In this document: in pieces, positions 43,271-51,905 of the stretch
How the letters are laid out: each line of letters begins with the position of its first letter
Numbering within the stretch: position 1 is the first letter of the stretch
NCBI RefSeq assembly: GCF_900091415.1
Contig: NZ_FMHU01000002.1
Location: 1,612,001 to 1,676,000 of the forward strand
DNA length: 64,000 nt
Source of the DNA: Micromonospora inyonensis
Lineage (GTDB): Bacteria; Actinomycetota; Actinomycetes; Mycobacteriales; Micromonosporaceae
Direction of reading: 5' to 3'
Program-made: the position numbers and the translations under genes
The notes under the pieces: generated by a model
Told to the model about the DNA's origin: nothing
Databases searched by the model: none
Seen by the model: the letters and a program-made list of their open reading frames with translations, nothing else

Positions 43271-44517
43271 GCATCCGGACCGAGGCCGCCGACCGGACCC
43301 GCACCCGCGCCGCGATCAGCCGGGAGGAGGCCGTCCTCGCCCACAACTACCACCCGCTGCCGGTCGTCGTCGCCCGCGCCGAGGGCGCCTGGGTCACCGA
43401 CGTCGACGGTCACCGCTACCTCGACCTGCTGGCCGGATACTCGGCGCTGAACTTCGGCCACGGTCACCCGAGGCTGCTCGCCGCCGCCCGGGAGCAGCTG
43501 GCCAAGGTGACCCTGACCAGCCGCGCCTTCCACAACGACCGGCTCGGCCCGTTCGCGGCCAAACTCGCCGCGCTGGCCGGGATGGACCTGGTCCTGCCGA
43601 TGAACACCGGCGCGGAGGCGGTGGAGACCGGGGTCAAGGTCGCCCGCCGCTGGGCGTACGAGGTCAAGGGTGTCCCCGCCGACCAGGCGACCATCGTCGT
43701 GGCCGCCGGCAACTTCCACGGCCGGACCACCACGATCGTCAGTTTCTCCACCGACCCGCAGGCCCGCGCCGGGTTCGGCCCGTTCACCCCCGGGTTCACC
43801 GTGGTGCCGTACGACGACCTCCCGGCCCTGGAGGCCGCCGTCGACGAACACACCGCCGCCGTGCTCATCGAACCGGTGCAGGGCGAGGCCGGTGTGGTCG
43901 TTCCCGCCGACGGCTACCTCGCCGGGGTCCGCCGGATCTGCACCGAGCGGCGGGCGCTGTTCGTCGCCGACGAGATCCAGTCGGGGCTGGGGCGGACGGG
44001 CACCACGTTCGCCTGCGAGAGGGCCGGGGTCCGCCCGGACGTGTACCTGCTCGGCAAGGCGCTCGGCGGCGGCATCGTCCCGCTCTCCGCCGTGCTCGCC
44101 GACAGGGCCGTCCTCGGTCTGCTCCAGCCGGGTGAACACGGCAGCACCTTCGGTGGCAACCCCCTGGCGGCGGCGGTCGGCGAGGCCGTGGTGGACCTGC
44201 TCGGCACCGGCGAGTACCAGGCCCAGGCCCGCCGCCTCGGCGCCGTCCTGCGGGAGGGGCTCGACGCCATGATCGGCGACGGGGTCACCGCCGTGCGCAG
44301 CGCGGGCGCGTGGGCCGGCATCGACATCGACCCGGCCCTGGCCACCGGGCGGCACGTCTGCGCCGCGCTGGCCGGGCGGGGCGTGCTGGTCAAGGACACC
44401 CACGGTTCCACCATCCGGATGGCGCCCCCGCTGGTCGCCACCGACGACGACCTCCGGTGGGCGCTGGACCAGCTGCGGGACGTGCTAGCGAGCTGCCGCG
44501 CGACCCGCAGCTGGTGA
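43267..44517 (+). CDS. rocD: Ornithine aminotransferase
   Basis: 416 aa from ATG 43267, overlapping the ddaH stop. Class-III PLP aminotransferase: YLDLLAGYSALNFGHGHP, LPMNTGAEAVETGVKVARRW, NFHGRTTTIVSFSTD, EPVQGEAGVVVP, ADEIQSGLGRTG, and the PLP lysine in LLGKALGGGIVPLSA. It converts ornithine and 2-oxoglutarate to glutamate semialdehyde and glutamate. Last gene of the four-gene overlapping string, completing arginine to glutamate conversion after the ureohydrolase step. Confidence 0.94.
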   Translation: MSIRTEAADRTRTRAAISREEAVLAHNYHPLPVVVARAEGAWVTDVDGHRYLDLLAGYSALNFGHGHPRLLAAAREQLAKVTLTSRAFHNDRLGPFAAKLAALAGMDLVLPMNTGAEAVETGVKVARRWAYEVKGVPADQATIVVAAGNFHGRTTTIVSFSTDPQARAGFGPFTPGFTVVPYDDLPALEAAVDEHTAAVLIEPVQGEAGVVVPADGYLAGVRRICTERRALFVADEIQSGLGRTGTTFACERAGVRPDVYLLGKALGGGIVPLSAVLADRAVLGLLQPGEHGSTFGGNPLAAAVGEAVVDLLGTGEYQAQARRLGAVLREGLDAMIGDGVTAVRSAGAWAGIDIDPALATGRHVCAALAGRGVLVKDTHGSTIRMAPPLVATDDDLRWALDQLRDVLASCRATRSW

Positions 44518-44610
44518 GCGCCGGTGGCTGACGGCACGACGGCCGCCGTCCCGCCGACACTGGCGGGCGGCGGCCGGGCCGCGACCGGTGGTCGGTCAGG
44601 TGGACAGTGG

Positions 44611-44850
44611 TCAGTCGGTCTGCCGGGCGGCGCGTTCCCGGTCGGCAGCGGCGTCGGCCGCGCCGACGGGGACGCCGTCACCGTCCCGGTTCGCCCCGGT
44701 CAGGTCGGCGTCGCCGCCGGCCCGGGCGGCGTCGGCTGCGGCGTCGTCCGCGCCGACGATCTCACCGGACGTCTCGGGACCGGTGCCGTCGTCCTCGGTG
44801 AACCGGCCGGTGGCCGCCAGTGGCAGTGCCGCGTACCTCGGGTCGCTCAT
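44611..44850 (-). CDS. Small acidic hypothetical protein
   Basis: 79 aa from ATG 44850 behind GAGGAGG. Very Asp/Ala/Gly-rich (ADDAAADAARAGGDADL), no hydrophobic helix, probably disordered. Similar in character to the small protein at 5437. Function unknown. Confidence 0.6.
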   Translation of the reverse strand: MSDPRYAALPLAATGRFTEDDGTGPETSGEIVGADDAAADAARAGGDADLTGANRDGDGVPVGAADAAADRERAARQTD

Positions 44851-44916
44851 CTCGTCCTCCTCGGCGTCGGTCGTGCCTGGTGCTAGCCAGGGCGGACCGA
44901 CCCGAACCGGAACGCG

Positions 44917-45864
44917 TCATTCACCGACGGCGACGTACCGGTAGCTTGCGCCGTCGTAGTCGTCGTCCTCCTGCGGGTCCGACACGTCCACCCGCACCCC
45001 GGGCAGGGCGGCGACCAGTGCGTCGGCCACCTCCTCGGGGAGGTAGTGGTGTTCGAGGTCGAGTTCGGCCAGGTGGGTCAGGGACTGCCCGGCCAGCAGT
45101 GCGGCCGCGCCCCGCTCACCGAGCGTGCCCAGCGACAGGTCCAGGCGTTCCAGCCGGGCCACCACCGTCGCGGTCGACAACGCCTCGGCCAGGTCGTCGG
45201 CGATCTCGGCGTTGCGCAGTGCCAGCCGGCGTAGCTTGGGGAAACGGTCGCCGGCCAGCAGCGGGGCCAGGTCGGCGACCTCCGTGTCGCCGCCGTAGTC
45301 CGGGGTGCCGAGCCACAGCTCCAGGTCGGTCAGGGCGGGCAGCTCCGAGTCGAGCACCGCGCGGGTGAAGGCCTGGGACAGTCCGCCGGTCTCCACCGCC
45401 AGCTCGCGCAACCGCTCGTGCCGGACCGGCGAGAAGGTGAACTCCGTGCCGCCGCGGACCCGCAGCGTCTCCAGCTCCGGGTACGCCGTGAGCAGTGGAC
45501 TGACGTCACCCACCCGCATCCAGGAGACCTCGCACTCCTCGGAGGTCATGTCGCCGAGGAAGAGCGCCCGCACTGCCGGCAGGCGGGGTGCCGCCGCGCA
45601 GAGCTGCGCGATCGGGGCATGGTTGAACGCCGCGTACCCCCAGGCACCGACCACCAGCGACTCGACCGACGGTCCGGCCTGCGCGACGAACCGCTCGAAC
45701 GCCTCCCGGAACGGCTCGGAGAGGGTGTACCCGGCGGACTCGTCGAAGTCCCAGTGGGCGATCCGCCAGGACACCGGGGCGTCCACGGCGGGCAGCGGCC
45801 CGTCCGGGGGTACGTCGACCACCGGCCGGCCGGCGAAGGACCGCGCGTGGCCACCGAATGCCAT
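44917..45864 (-). CDS. STM4015-family leucine-rich protein (copy A)
   Basis: 315 aa from ATG 45864, with GGAG upstream. The sequence is built from leucine-rich-repeat-like units (AVRALFLGDM, LETLRVRGG, LRELAVETGG, LTDLELWLGT, LRRLALRNAEI, LERLDLSLGTL, LAELDLEHHYL) and ends SYRYVAVGE. These features match the STM4015 family, usually found in a cluster with a radical SAM and an ATP-grasp protein (STM4011-4014). Those partners are absent here. A paralogue precedes it directly. Confidence 0.8.
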   Translation of the reverse strand: MAFGGHARSFAGRPVVDVPPDGPLPAVDAPVSWRIAHWDFDESAGYTLSEPFREAFERFVAQAGPSVESLVVGAWGYAAFNHAPIAQLCAAAPRLPAVRALFLGDMTSEECEVSWMRVGDVSPLLTAYPELETLRVRGGTEFTFSPVRHERLRELAVETGGLSQAFTRAVLDSELPALTDLELWLGTPDYGGDTEVADLAPLLAGDRFPKLRRLALRNAEIADDLAEALSTATVVARLERLDLSLGTLGERGAAALLAGQSLTHLAELDLEHHYLPEEVADALVAALPGVRVDVSDPQEDDDYDGASYRYVAVGE

Positions 45865-45869
45865 CCCGG

Positions 45870-46802
45870 TCACTCCCCGACCGCGGTGAACCGGTACTCG
45901 CGGCCACTGTAGACCTCGACCTCGCGCGCCTCGGAGAGGTCGACGTCCACGCCCGGGAGCGCGGCGACCACCCGCTGCTGCGCCTCGTCGGACAGGTAGT
46001 GGTGGTGCAGGTCGAGCCGACGCAGGTGGGTCAGCGACTGCCCGCCCAGCAGCGCGTCCAGACCCTCGTCGGCGAGCACGCCCATCGACAGGTCGAGCAC
46101 CTCCAACCGGGCGACGACCGGCGCGTCGGCGACCATCGGGGTGATCGCGTTGACGATCTCGCTGTTGCACAGCCCGAGGTGCCGCAGCGCCGGCAGCCCG
46201 GCGCCGGTCAGCACCGGAGCGAGCTCGTCGACACCGGTGGTCGCGCCGTAGTCGGACCGGCCGAGCCAGAAGACCAGCTGTTCCAGAGCCGGCAGCTCCG
46301 ACTCGCCCACCGCCCGGACCACCGCGCCGGGGAGCCCACCGGACTCGAAGCACAGCTCCCGCAGACCGGTGTGCCGCACCGGGCTCAGCCGCAGCCCGTT
46401 CCCGCCGCGCACCCACAGCACCTCCAGCGTCGGGTACGCGGTCAGCAGCCCGGTGATGTCGGGCAGGGTCAGCCAGGAGATCTCGCACTGTTCGGAGACC
46501 AGGTCGGCGAGGAAGACCGCCCGCAGCCCGGTCCACTCGGCCGCCGCGTCGACCAGCAGGTCGACCGGCAGTTCCCGCTCGTACGCGTCGCCCCACTCGC
46601 CGACGACCACCGCCCGGACCGCCTCCCCGGGCACCGCTTCGCGGAACGCCGCCACCAGGTCGGCGAACTCCCCGGGATCGGCGTCGAAGTCCTCGACCTC
46701 CAGTCGCCACGCCACCGCCGACGGGTCCTCGGGCAGGACCATCCCCGGGGTGAAGGGTGTCTCCGGTAGCCCGGCGAACGACGACACATGCGAGTTGATC
46801 AC
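45870..46802 (-). CDS. STM4015-family leucine-rich protein (copy B)
   Basis: 310 aa from GTG 46802 behind GGAGG. Same architecture as copy A with matching landmarks (LRAVFLADL, LEVLWVRGG, LEVLDLSMGVL, LRRLDLHHHYL, YRFTAVGE). It ends 5 bp before copy A starts, so the two arose by tandem duplication and are probably cotranscribed. The two copies have diverged broadly, so the duplication is old. Function unknown. Confidence 0.8.
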   Translation of the reverse strand: MINSHVSSFAGLPETPFTPGMVLPEDPSAVAWRLEVEDFDADPGEFADLVAAFREAVPGEAVRAVVVGEWGDAYERELPVDLLVDAAAEWTGLRAVFLADLVSEQCEISWLTLPDITGLLTAYPTLEVLWVRGGNGLRLSPVRHTGLRELCFESGGLPGAVVRAVGESELPALEQLVFWLGRSDYGATTGVDELAPVLTGAGLPALRHLGLCNSEIVNAITPMVADAPVVARLEVLDLSMGVLADEGLDALLGGQSLTHLRRLDLHHHYLSDEAQQRVVAALPGVDVDLSEAREVEVYSGREYRFTAVGE

Positions 46803-46864
46803 GACAACCTCCGGTCGGGCGGGTACGCCAGCGGCGCGACGCTAACAGCCCCTACCGACAGCAC

Positions 46865-46987
46865 GATCGGTGGTGGCCTCCCTCGGCTCGCCGGCGCCGC
46901 CCGTGTCCGTGGCCTGTCCGGCCGCCGGCGGTCCTGGGGACCGTGCCCGCGACCCCCGCGCGGGCGGCCGTCACCCTGAACGACAGT
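46865..46987 (+). pseudogene. 5' remnant of a secreted alpha-amylase gene, cut by an IS
   Basis: The frame ending at the IS reads PPAVLGTVPATPARAAVTLNDS, the end of a signal peptide and the mature N-terminus of a secreted GH13 alpha-amylase. The next codons are found 1012 bp later, after the insertion sequence (EVTANLWEWNWPSVA). The start codon region has decayed. The 3-bp target duplication AGT lies at 46985-46987 and 48000-48002. Confidence 0.65.
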
Positions 46988-47999
46988 GAGCCTTTCCGCG
47001 TAACGGTGTGAGTGCGGCGCGTAGCGGCGTTGGTGGGCGGTGCGGACACGCCCGGACCCGTTGTGGTGCAAGGGAAAGACGCAGAGCCCCGGTATGAAGT
47101 GGTCCTTCCACAGATCAACTTCAGTAGGGGCCCTGCGTCGCCATGAGTGTCACATACACCGCCGAGCTGTCCGTGCGCGAGGAGACCGTGTTGTTCCTGT
47201 CCGGGCTTCTGCATGGGCAACGGCAGCGGCTCGGGACCCGTTCCGGGACGCGGTCGCTGAGCTGCTTCAAGCAGGCGATCCTGGTGATCCGCTGGTTCCT
47301 CGACGGCACTCGGGTCAAGCAGTTGGCCATCGACAACCAGGTCAGCTCGTCGACCGGCTACGCCTACCTGCACGAGGGCATCCGGGTCCTCGCCGCGCAC
47401 GCGCCGGGCCTGGAATCGGTGCTGTTGGCGGCGAAGATGGCCGGCTACGCCCACGTGAACATCGACGGGACCCTGATCGAGACCGACCGGTGCCGCACAC
47501 CGGGGCCGACGCCGGGAGTGGACTCTGGTGGTCCGGCAAACACGACAACCACGGCGGTAACGTGCAGGTCATCACCGCCCCGGACGGGTGGCCGCTGTGG
47601 ACCTCACCAGTGCGTCCCGGCCGGGAACATGACACGACCGCCCTGCGCGAACACGGCATCCTGCCCCTGCTGACCGCCTGGACCAACGACCAGCGGCGGG
47701 TTCTCGGCGACCTTGGCTACGAAGGCGAAGCCGACACGATCACGACCGCGTTCAAGAAGCCGCGCAACGGCACCTGCACCGACGTGCAGCAGCAGTTCAA
47801 CAAGGCCCACAACGGTGTCCGCGCCATCGGCGAACGCGGAAACTCCCTGCTCAAGACCACCTTCAAAGCGCTGCGCAACGTCAGCCTGTGCCCGTGGAAC
47901 ATCGGCAGGATCACCGCGGCGGCCCTCGTGCTCCTGCACGTCGAGCACAACCGCACAACCTGATCACCCAACGCCACGACCCGTTACGCGGAAAGGCTC
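46988..47999 (+). mobile_element. IS5-family (ISL2-like) insertion sequence, copy 1, 1012 bp
   Basis: Terminal inverted repeats begin GAGCCTTTCCGCGTAACGG at the left and end with its complement at the right. It is flanked by a 3-bp direct repeat AGT, which fits the ANT target preference I recall for the ISL2 group of the IS5 family. An apparently identical second copy lies at 51906-52917. It disrupts an alpha-amylase gene. Confidence 0.92.
47143..47963 (+). CDS. IS5-family transposase in two frames (copy 1)
   Basis: The first frame starts at ATG 47143 (SVTYTAELSVREETVLFLSG) and carries an HTH and the first catalytic Asp (HVNIDGTLIETDRC). Near 47523 the homology moves to the -1 frame (LWWSGKHDNHGGNVQV) and continues with the second Asp (VLGDLGYEG) and the Glu (ERGNSLLKTTF) to the stop at 47963. 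A -1 slip at GAC-TCT would produce a full DDE transposase. The same shift is present in copy 2. It is either programmed frameshifting or an inherited one-base deletion. Confidence 0.85.
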
Positions 48000-48195
48000 A
48001 GTGAGGTCACCGCGAACCTCTGGGAGTGGAACTGGCCGTCGGTCGCCCCGCCGCAGGAGTCGGTCAGCCTGCCTGCCGAACAGCCCCGACGGCGTGCGCC
48101 CGTGGTACGAGGTCTACCAGCCGGTCTCTACAAGGCCACGACCAGCATCGACGTCATCACCAACGAACCTCGACCAACCAACCACCGCCCTAACT
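48000..48195 (+). pseudogene. 3' remnant of the alpha-amylase gene
   Basis: Directly after the IS the frame resumes with EVTANLWEWNWPSVA, a GH13 alpha-amylase N-terminal phrase. It then jumps by deletion to PPQESVSLP and, in the next frame, PWYEVYQPVS, both alpha-amylase motifs. The catalytic barrel is missing. The remainder up to 48429 shows no gene. Confidence 0.65.
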
Positions 48196-48429
48196 GAATG
48201 GCGTTGGAACTAGATTCGCCCCCGCGGCGACTATCTCGTCAGACGTCCTGTCGCTCGCCTAGGAAGACCCTGATGCAGACCTCCACCCGGTGCCATGTCC
48301 GCTGCGGCTTGCAGCACATGTCGTCTGGCGCGACGTTCATGCTTGAACGCTGGGCCTGTTCCGGCGTACGGGCCGTGGTGGTGCGAACCGTCTCTTTCTC
48401 GATGCGGGCTCAGCCGCCTCGGTGTTGTG

Positions 48430-49440
48430 ATGCATGATTCCCGCGGTGCCGGCATCGCCGGGTTGCGTACCCGGTCGGTGCTGGTCGTGCTCTTCGACGG
48501 CGTGCAGCCGCTCGATGTGGCGGGGCCGGTGGACGTGTTCTCGGCGGCGGCGCGCTTCACCGGCAGCGCTAGCACGCCGCCGTACGTCGTTCGCACGGCT
48601 TCGCTCGGAGGCGAAACGGTACGGTCCGCCGGCGGTCTGCGACTGGTCCCTGACTTCGATCTGGCCGAGGCCGAGGATCCCGACCTGCTCCTGGTGCCGG
48701 GCGGGCCCGGCGTGGAACACGTCGACGCCCGACTGACGACCTGGCTGCGTATGCGCGCCCCAGGCCTGAGGCGAGTGATGTCGGTGTGCACCGGGGCGTA
48801 TCTTCTGGCCGAGGCCGGGCTGCTTGATGGGCGCCGGGCGACGACGCACTGGGATGCCTGTGCCAACCTCGCGAGCAGATTTCCCCAGGTCTCGATCGAT
48901 CCGAGCCCGATCTTCGTCCGTGATGGTTCGATCTCCACGTCGGCGGGGGTCACGGCGGGTGTGGATCTGGCCATAGCCCTGGTCGAGGAGGACTTCGGTC
49001 GCACGGTGGCCCACGAGATCGCGCGACTTCTGGTTGTCTACCTGCGCCGGCCAGGCAACCAGGCGCAACTCAGCGTTCAGCTCTCGGCGCAGATCGCCCG
49101 CTCGGATCCGCTGCGTGAGGTCCAGTACTGGGCCGCAGCCAACCTGGCATCCGACCTGTCCGTTCCGGCGCTGGCTCAGCGCGCCGGTCTGTCCGCCCGG
49201 CAATTCGCTCGTGCGTTCGCCGAGCAGGTCGGGACGACACCGGGCCGCTACGTGGACCTCATCCGTTTGGAGTCCGCGCAGCGAATGCTGACCGACACCC
49301 GAGACGGCGTGATCGGCATCGCGCATCGTTGTGGCTACGGAACGCCGGAGGCGATGCGTCGCGCGTTCATGCGTGAACTCGGCGTCTCGCCCACGGAGTA
49401 CCGCCGCAGATTCGCGAGTTCGTCGACGATCGGCTCCTGA
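48430..49440 (+). CDS. GlxA-family regulator: DJ-1/PfpI domain plus AraC HTH
   Basis: 336 aa from ATG 48430. The N-terminal DJ-1-like domain runs SVLVVLFDGVQPLDVAGPVDVF, LLLVPGGPGVEHVD and the elbow MSVCTGAYLLAEAGLL, with Cys near residue 120. The C-terminal AraC domain has LASDLSVPALAQRAGLSARQFARAF and IAHRCGYGTPEAMRRAF. Such proteins sense small molecules and activate catabolic genes. A second DJ-1/PfpI gene, now split by ISs, follows 250 bp downstream on the same strand and may have been its target. Confidence 0.9.
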   Translation: MHDSRGAGIAGLRTRSVLVVLFDGVQPLDVAGPVDVFSAAARFTGSASTPPYVVRTASLGGETVRSAGGLRLVPDFDLAEAEDPDLLLVPGGPGVEHVDARLTTWLRMRAPGLRRVMSVCTGAYLLAEAGLLDGRRATTHWDACANLASRFPQVSIDPSPIFVRDGSISTSAGVTAGVDLAIALVEEDFGRTVAHEIARLLVVYLRRPGNQAQLSVQLSAQIARSDPLREVQYWAAANLASDLSVPALAQRAGLSARQFARAFAEQVGTTPGRYVDLIRLESAQRMLTDTRDGVIGIAHRCGYGTPEAMRRAFMRELGVSPTEYRRRFASSSTIGS

Positions 49441-49688
49441 TCCCCGATCGGACAACGTCGGCGCTCAGGTACGGAAATCGCCGACCCGCCCATGCCCGGC
49501 TCGTGCCTTACCGGCCTGCACGATGGCAGATTTGTTGCCCTGCATGACATTGCCGTCGTGGTGGGACGCCTTTACGTTTGTTCCGTAACGCCTGATGACG
49601 ACCTTGATGTTGAGCGAGGTCGCAAAATTGCCGACCGGCCGATCGGCCGACCTCGCCTCGCGGTCGCCCCACCCGAAGGAATACTGAC

Positions 49689-49906
49689 ATGCAGATCGCC
49701 GTCGTCCTCTATCCCGGCTTCACCTCGCTGGACGTCCTCGGACCCTACGAGGTCCTGGGCCGCCTCCCCGAAACCGAGGTGGTGTTCGTTGCCGAACGTC
49801 CGGGCCTCGTTCAAAACGACCTGAAGACCCTGTCGGTCAACGTGGTCGCCACCCTTCGATGACGTGCCCAGTCCCGACGTGGTGCTTGTCGGGGGAGGTC
49901 CGGGAC
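49689..49906 (+). pseudogene. DJ-1/PfpI gene, first segment (before the IS4-type insertion)
   Basis: ATG 49689, after a GAAGGA ribosome site, opens MQIAVVLYPGFTSLDVLGPY, the DJ-1/PfpI (isonitrile-hydratase-like) N-terminus. One extra C near 49854 shifts the frame before FDDVPSPDVVLVGGGPG. The segment ends at the 10-bp target duplication GGTCCGGGAC (49897-49906) made by the IS4-type element. The gene continues at 51637. Confidence 0.85.
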
Positions 49907-49934
49907 CAATGCCACGTAGCCTAATTTGATCATG
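49907..49934. repeat. Left terminal inverted repeat of the IS4-type element
   Basis: 28 bp, starting CAATGCCACG; exact reverse complement of 51609-51636. Confidence 0.9.
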
Positions 49935-51532
49935 TTGTTGTGCTGGTCGTTTGTGCCCGGACGGGCTTCCGGCGGGTGTGGTGCGGCGGGCGGGTCAGCG
50001 TGTCCGGGCTGTGGTGTTGACGCCGGCTGGCTGGGCGGGTCTGGCCGGGTGTTTCTGGTAGTCCTTTCTGGCTGGTGGCGGCGGGCGGGTCCGCCGGTGG
50101 TGGGGGTTTGAGGCCCCAGAACCGGATGGTCGCTGGGCCGTCGTGGCGGATGCTGGCCGGTTCGTGGTGTTTCTTGACGCGGTAGCTGTTGTGGCGGGCT
50201 CGTTTGACCGCCCGGGGGCAGCTGCGGTGCCGGCGGGGCGGTAGCGGCTTGCGGCCCAGCTCGGCGAGTGCGTGGGGCAGGTGGTCAGTCCAGTCTCCAG
50301 GGGGAATGCCCGCCGTCCCGGTGGCGGTACGGCGGGCGATTCGCAGCGCGCGGGTGAAGCTGATCCGGTCGGGGTCGAGGTCGGCGGCTTCGGCCGCGCG
50401 GGTGATCAACGCGGCGAGGGCGTGGTGGACGATCAGCCAGGCCCAGATTTCCTGGTAGGCCAGCTCCGGCAGCCTTGAGCGCAGCAGACGGCCCGGGCCG
50501 CGTAGGTGCGTCTTGAGCTGGTCGTTGCTGGTCTCTATCTTCCCAGCGCAGGTGGTAGGCCTCGGCCAGCTCGTCCGCGTGGGCCTCGGCCGGCTCGAGG
50601 ACGGTGGTCAGCAGCACGATCAGCTCGCCGGTGCCGTCGCCGTCGCGGTCGGGCACGTCGTACTCGACCACTCGTACCAGATACGCCAGCTCAGGGGCCA
50701 GATCCTGCCCAGCGCGGGCAGCGGCGACGACGCGGTCCCGGCGGGCGCCGCGGATCTTCGGGTTGATCACCACGGACACATACGTGCCGTCGGCCAGCAC
50801 CCGCACGACCGGCAGCCGCAGCCCGGTCGGCGCCCGCCACAGCAACGCCGCCCCGGTGCCCGCCGCAGCAGACCAGGCGTCGAAGGAGTAGAACCCCCGG
50901 TCGGCGGTCAGCAGCTCATCGCGGCGCAGCCGCGGGTACAGCCGCATCGCCAATGTCCGCTCCCCGGTGCCATAGCCGGACACCTCCCCGGCCAGGAACG
51001 CGTGCGTGCCGCACTCGGCCAACGCCACCACCCGCGCCTTCGGATACGCCGACCGGTTGCCCCCCGAGCCGGCGTAGCCAAACTCGGCGGCGTTACCCGG
51101 CGTGTCCGGCAGGTCCACATCGAAGCCGTCAATAGCAAGGACTCGCCACCGCCGCAGCCACGCCCCCCGCGTATCAGTCGTGCCCACCGGCTGCACCACC
51201 GACTCGAAGATCTCCTCCATGACCGGCGCGCCCAGCCGCTGCCGCGCCTGGCTGATCCCCGACGCGGTCGGCACCGACCAAGCGGCGTCCCAGCAGCCGA
51301 ACCGGGTCAACGCCCCGGTGACCTTCGTGGCGACCTCTTCGTAGTCATCCTCACCGAACAGGCACAACGCCATCGTCAGATAGGCCACCACATGCGGCGG
51401 AAGCTTCCCATCCGACCGCTTGGCCCCAACCCCAAACCGGGCCACCGCCGCGTCCACCGCATCCCGCGGCACCGCGGACACCAGCACCCCCAACGACACC
51501 TGATCCGCCGTCACCGCCACCGTCTCGGACAT
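49930..51532 (-). pseudogene. IS4-family transposase with a one-base frameshift
   Basis: From ATG 51532 (MSETVAVTADQVSLGVLVSA) the frame shows the IS4 N-terminal domain, then the DDE core with VLAIDGFDVDLPDTPGN (first Asp) and LLTADRGFYSFDAW (second Asp). The YREK-like region AYHLRWE should continue IETSNDQLKTHLRGPG, but an extra base near 50539 sends the frame elsewhere. The correct continuation lies in another frame down to the stop at 49930. The enzyme is therefore probably inactive and the element immobile by itself. Confidence 0.85.
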
Positions 51533-51608
51533 GACCGGCAAGCACACCAGCACCCGACCTGCCGGTCACGCCACCACGCCGACCATCCACAAAGACCCAG
51601 TCCAACCC

Positions 51609-51636
51609 CATGATCAAATTAGGCTACGTGGCATTG
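51609..51636. repeat. Right terminal inverted repeat of the IS4-type element
   Basis: 28 bp; exact reverse complement of 49907-49934. Confidence 0.9.
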
Positions 51637-51905
51637 GGTCCGGGACAGTCGGAGCAGATGTCCGACGGCCGATTGCACGAGTGGTTGCGAACGGTCGATC
51701 GGACCAGCACATGGACGGCTGCCGTCTGCAGCGGAACCTTTGTCCTGGCCGCCGCCGGCATCCTCAACGGTCGCCGGGCGACGACCCACTGGGCCGCGCT
51801 CGAGCACCTCACCGGCTTCGGTGTCACACCATCGAAGCAGCGCGTCGTCATCGACGGTCACTACGCGACCGCAGCCGGCGTCTCCGCGGGCATCGACATG
51901 GCACT
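51637..51905 (+). pseudogene. DJ-1/PfpI gene, middle segment (between the two ISs)
   Basis: After the second copy of GGTCCGGGAC the frame continues GPGQSEQMSDGRLHEWLRTV, then the nucleophile elbow TAAVCSGTFVLAAAGILNGR, RATTHWAALEHL and HYATAAGVSAGIDMAL. It ends at the ACT target repeat of the second IS copy (51903-51905). The catalytic-type Cys is retained but the protein cannot be made as one chain. Confidence 0.88.

Larger units (their letters stand above)
49907..51636 (-). mobile_element. IS4-family insertion sequence, 1730 bp
   Basis: The two ends, 49907-49934 and 51609-51636, are perfect 28-bp inverted repeats beginning CAATGCCACGTAGCC. A 10-bp direct repeat GGTCCGGGAC flanks the element (49897-49906 and 51637-51646), in the size range of IS4-family target duplications. 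The element carries one transposase gene on the minus strand and interrupts the DJ-1/PfpI gene. Confidence 0.93.
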
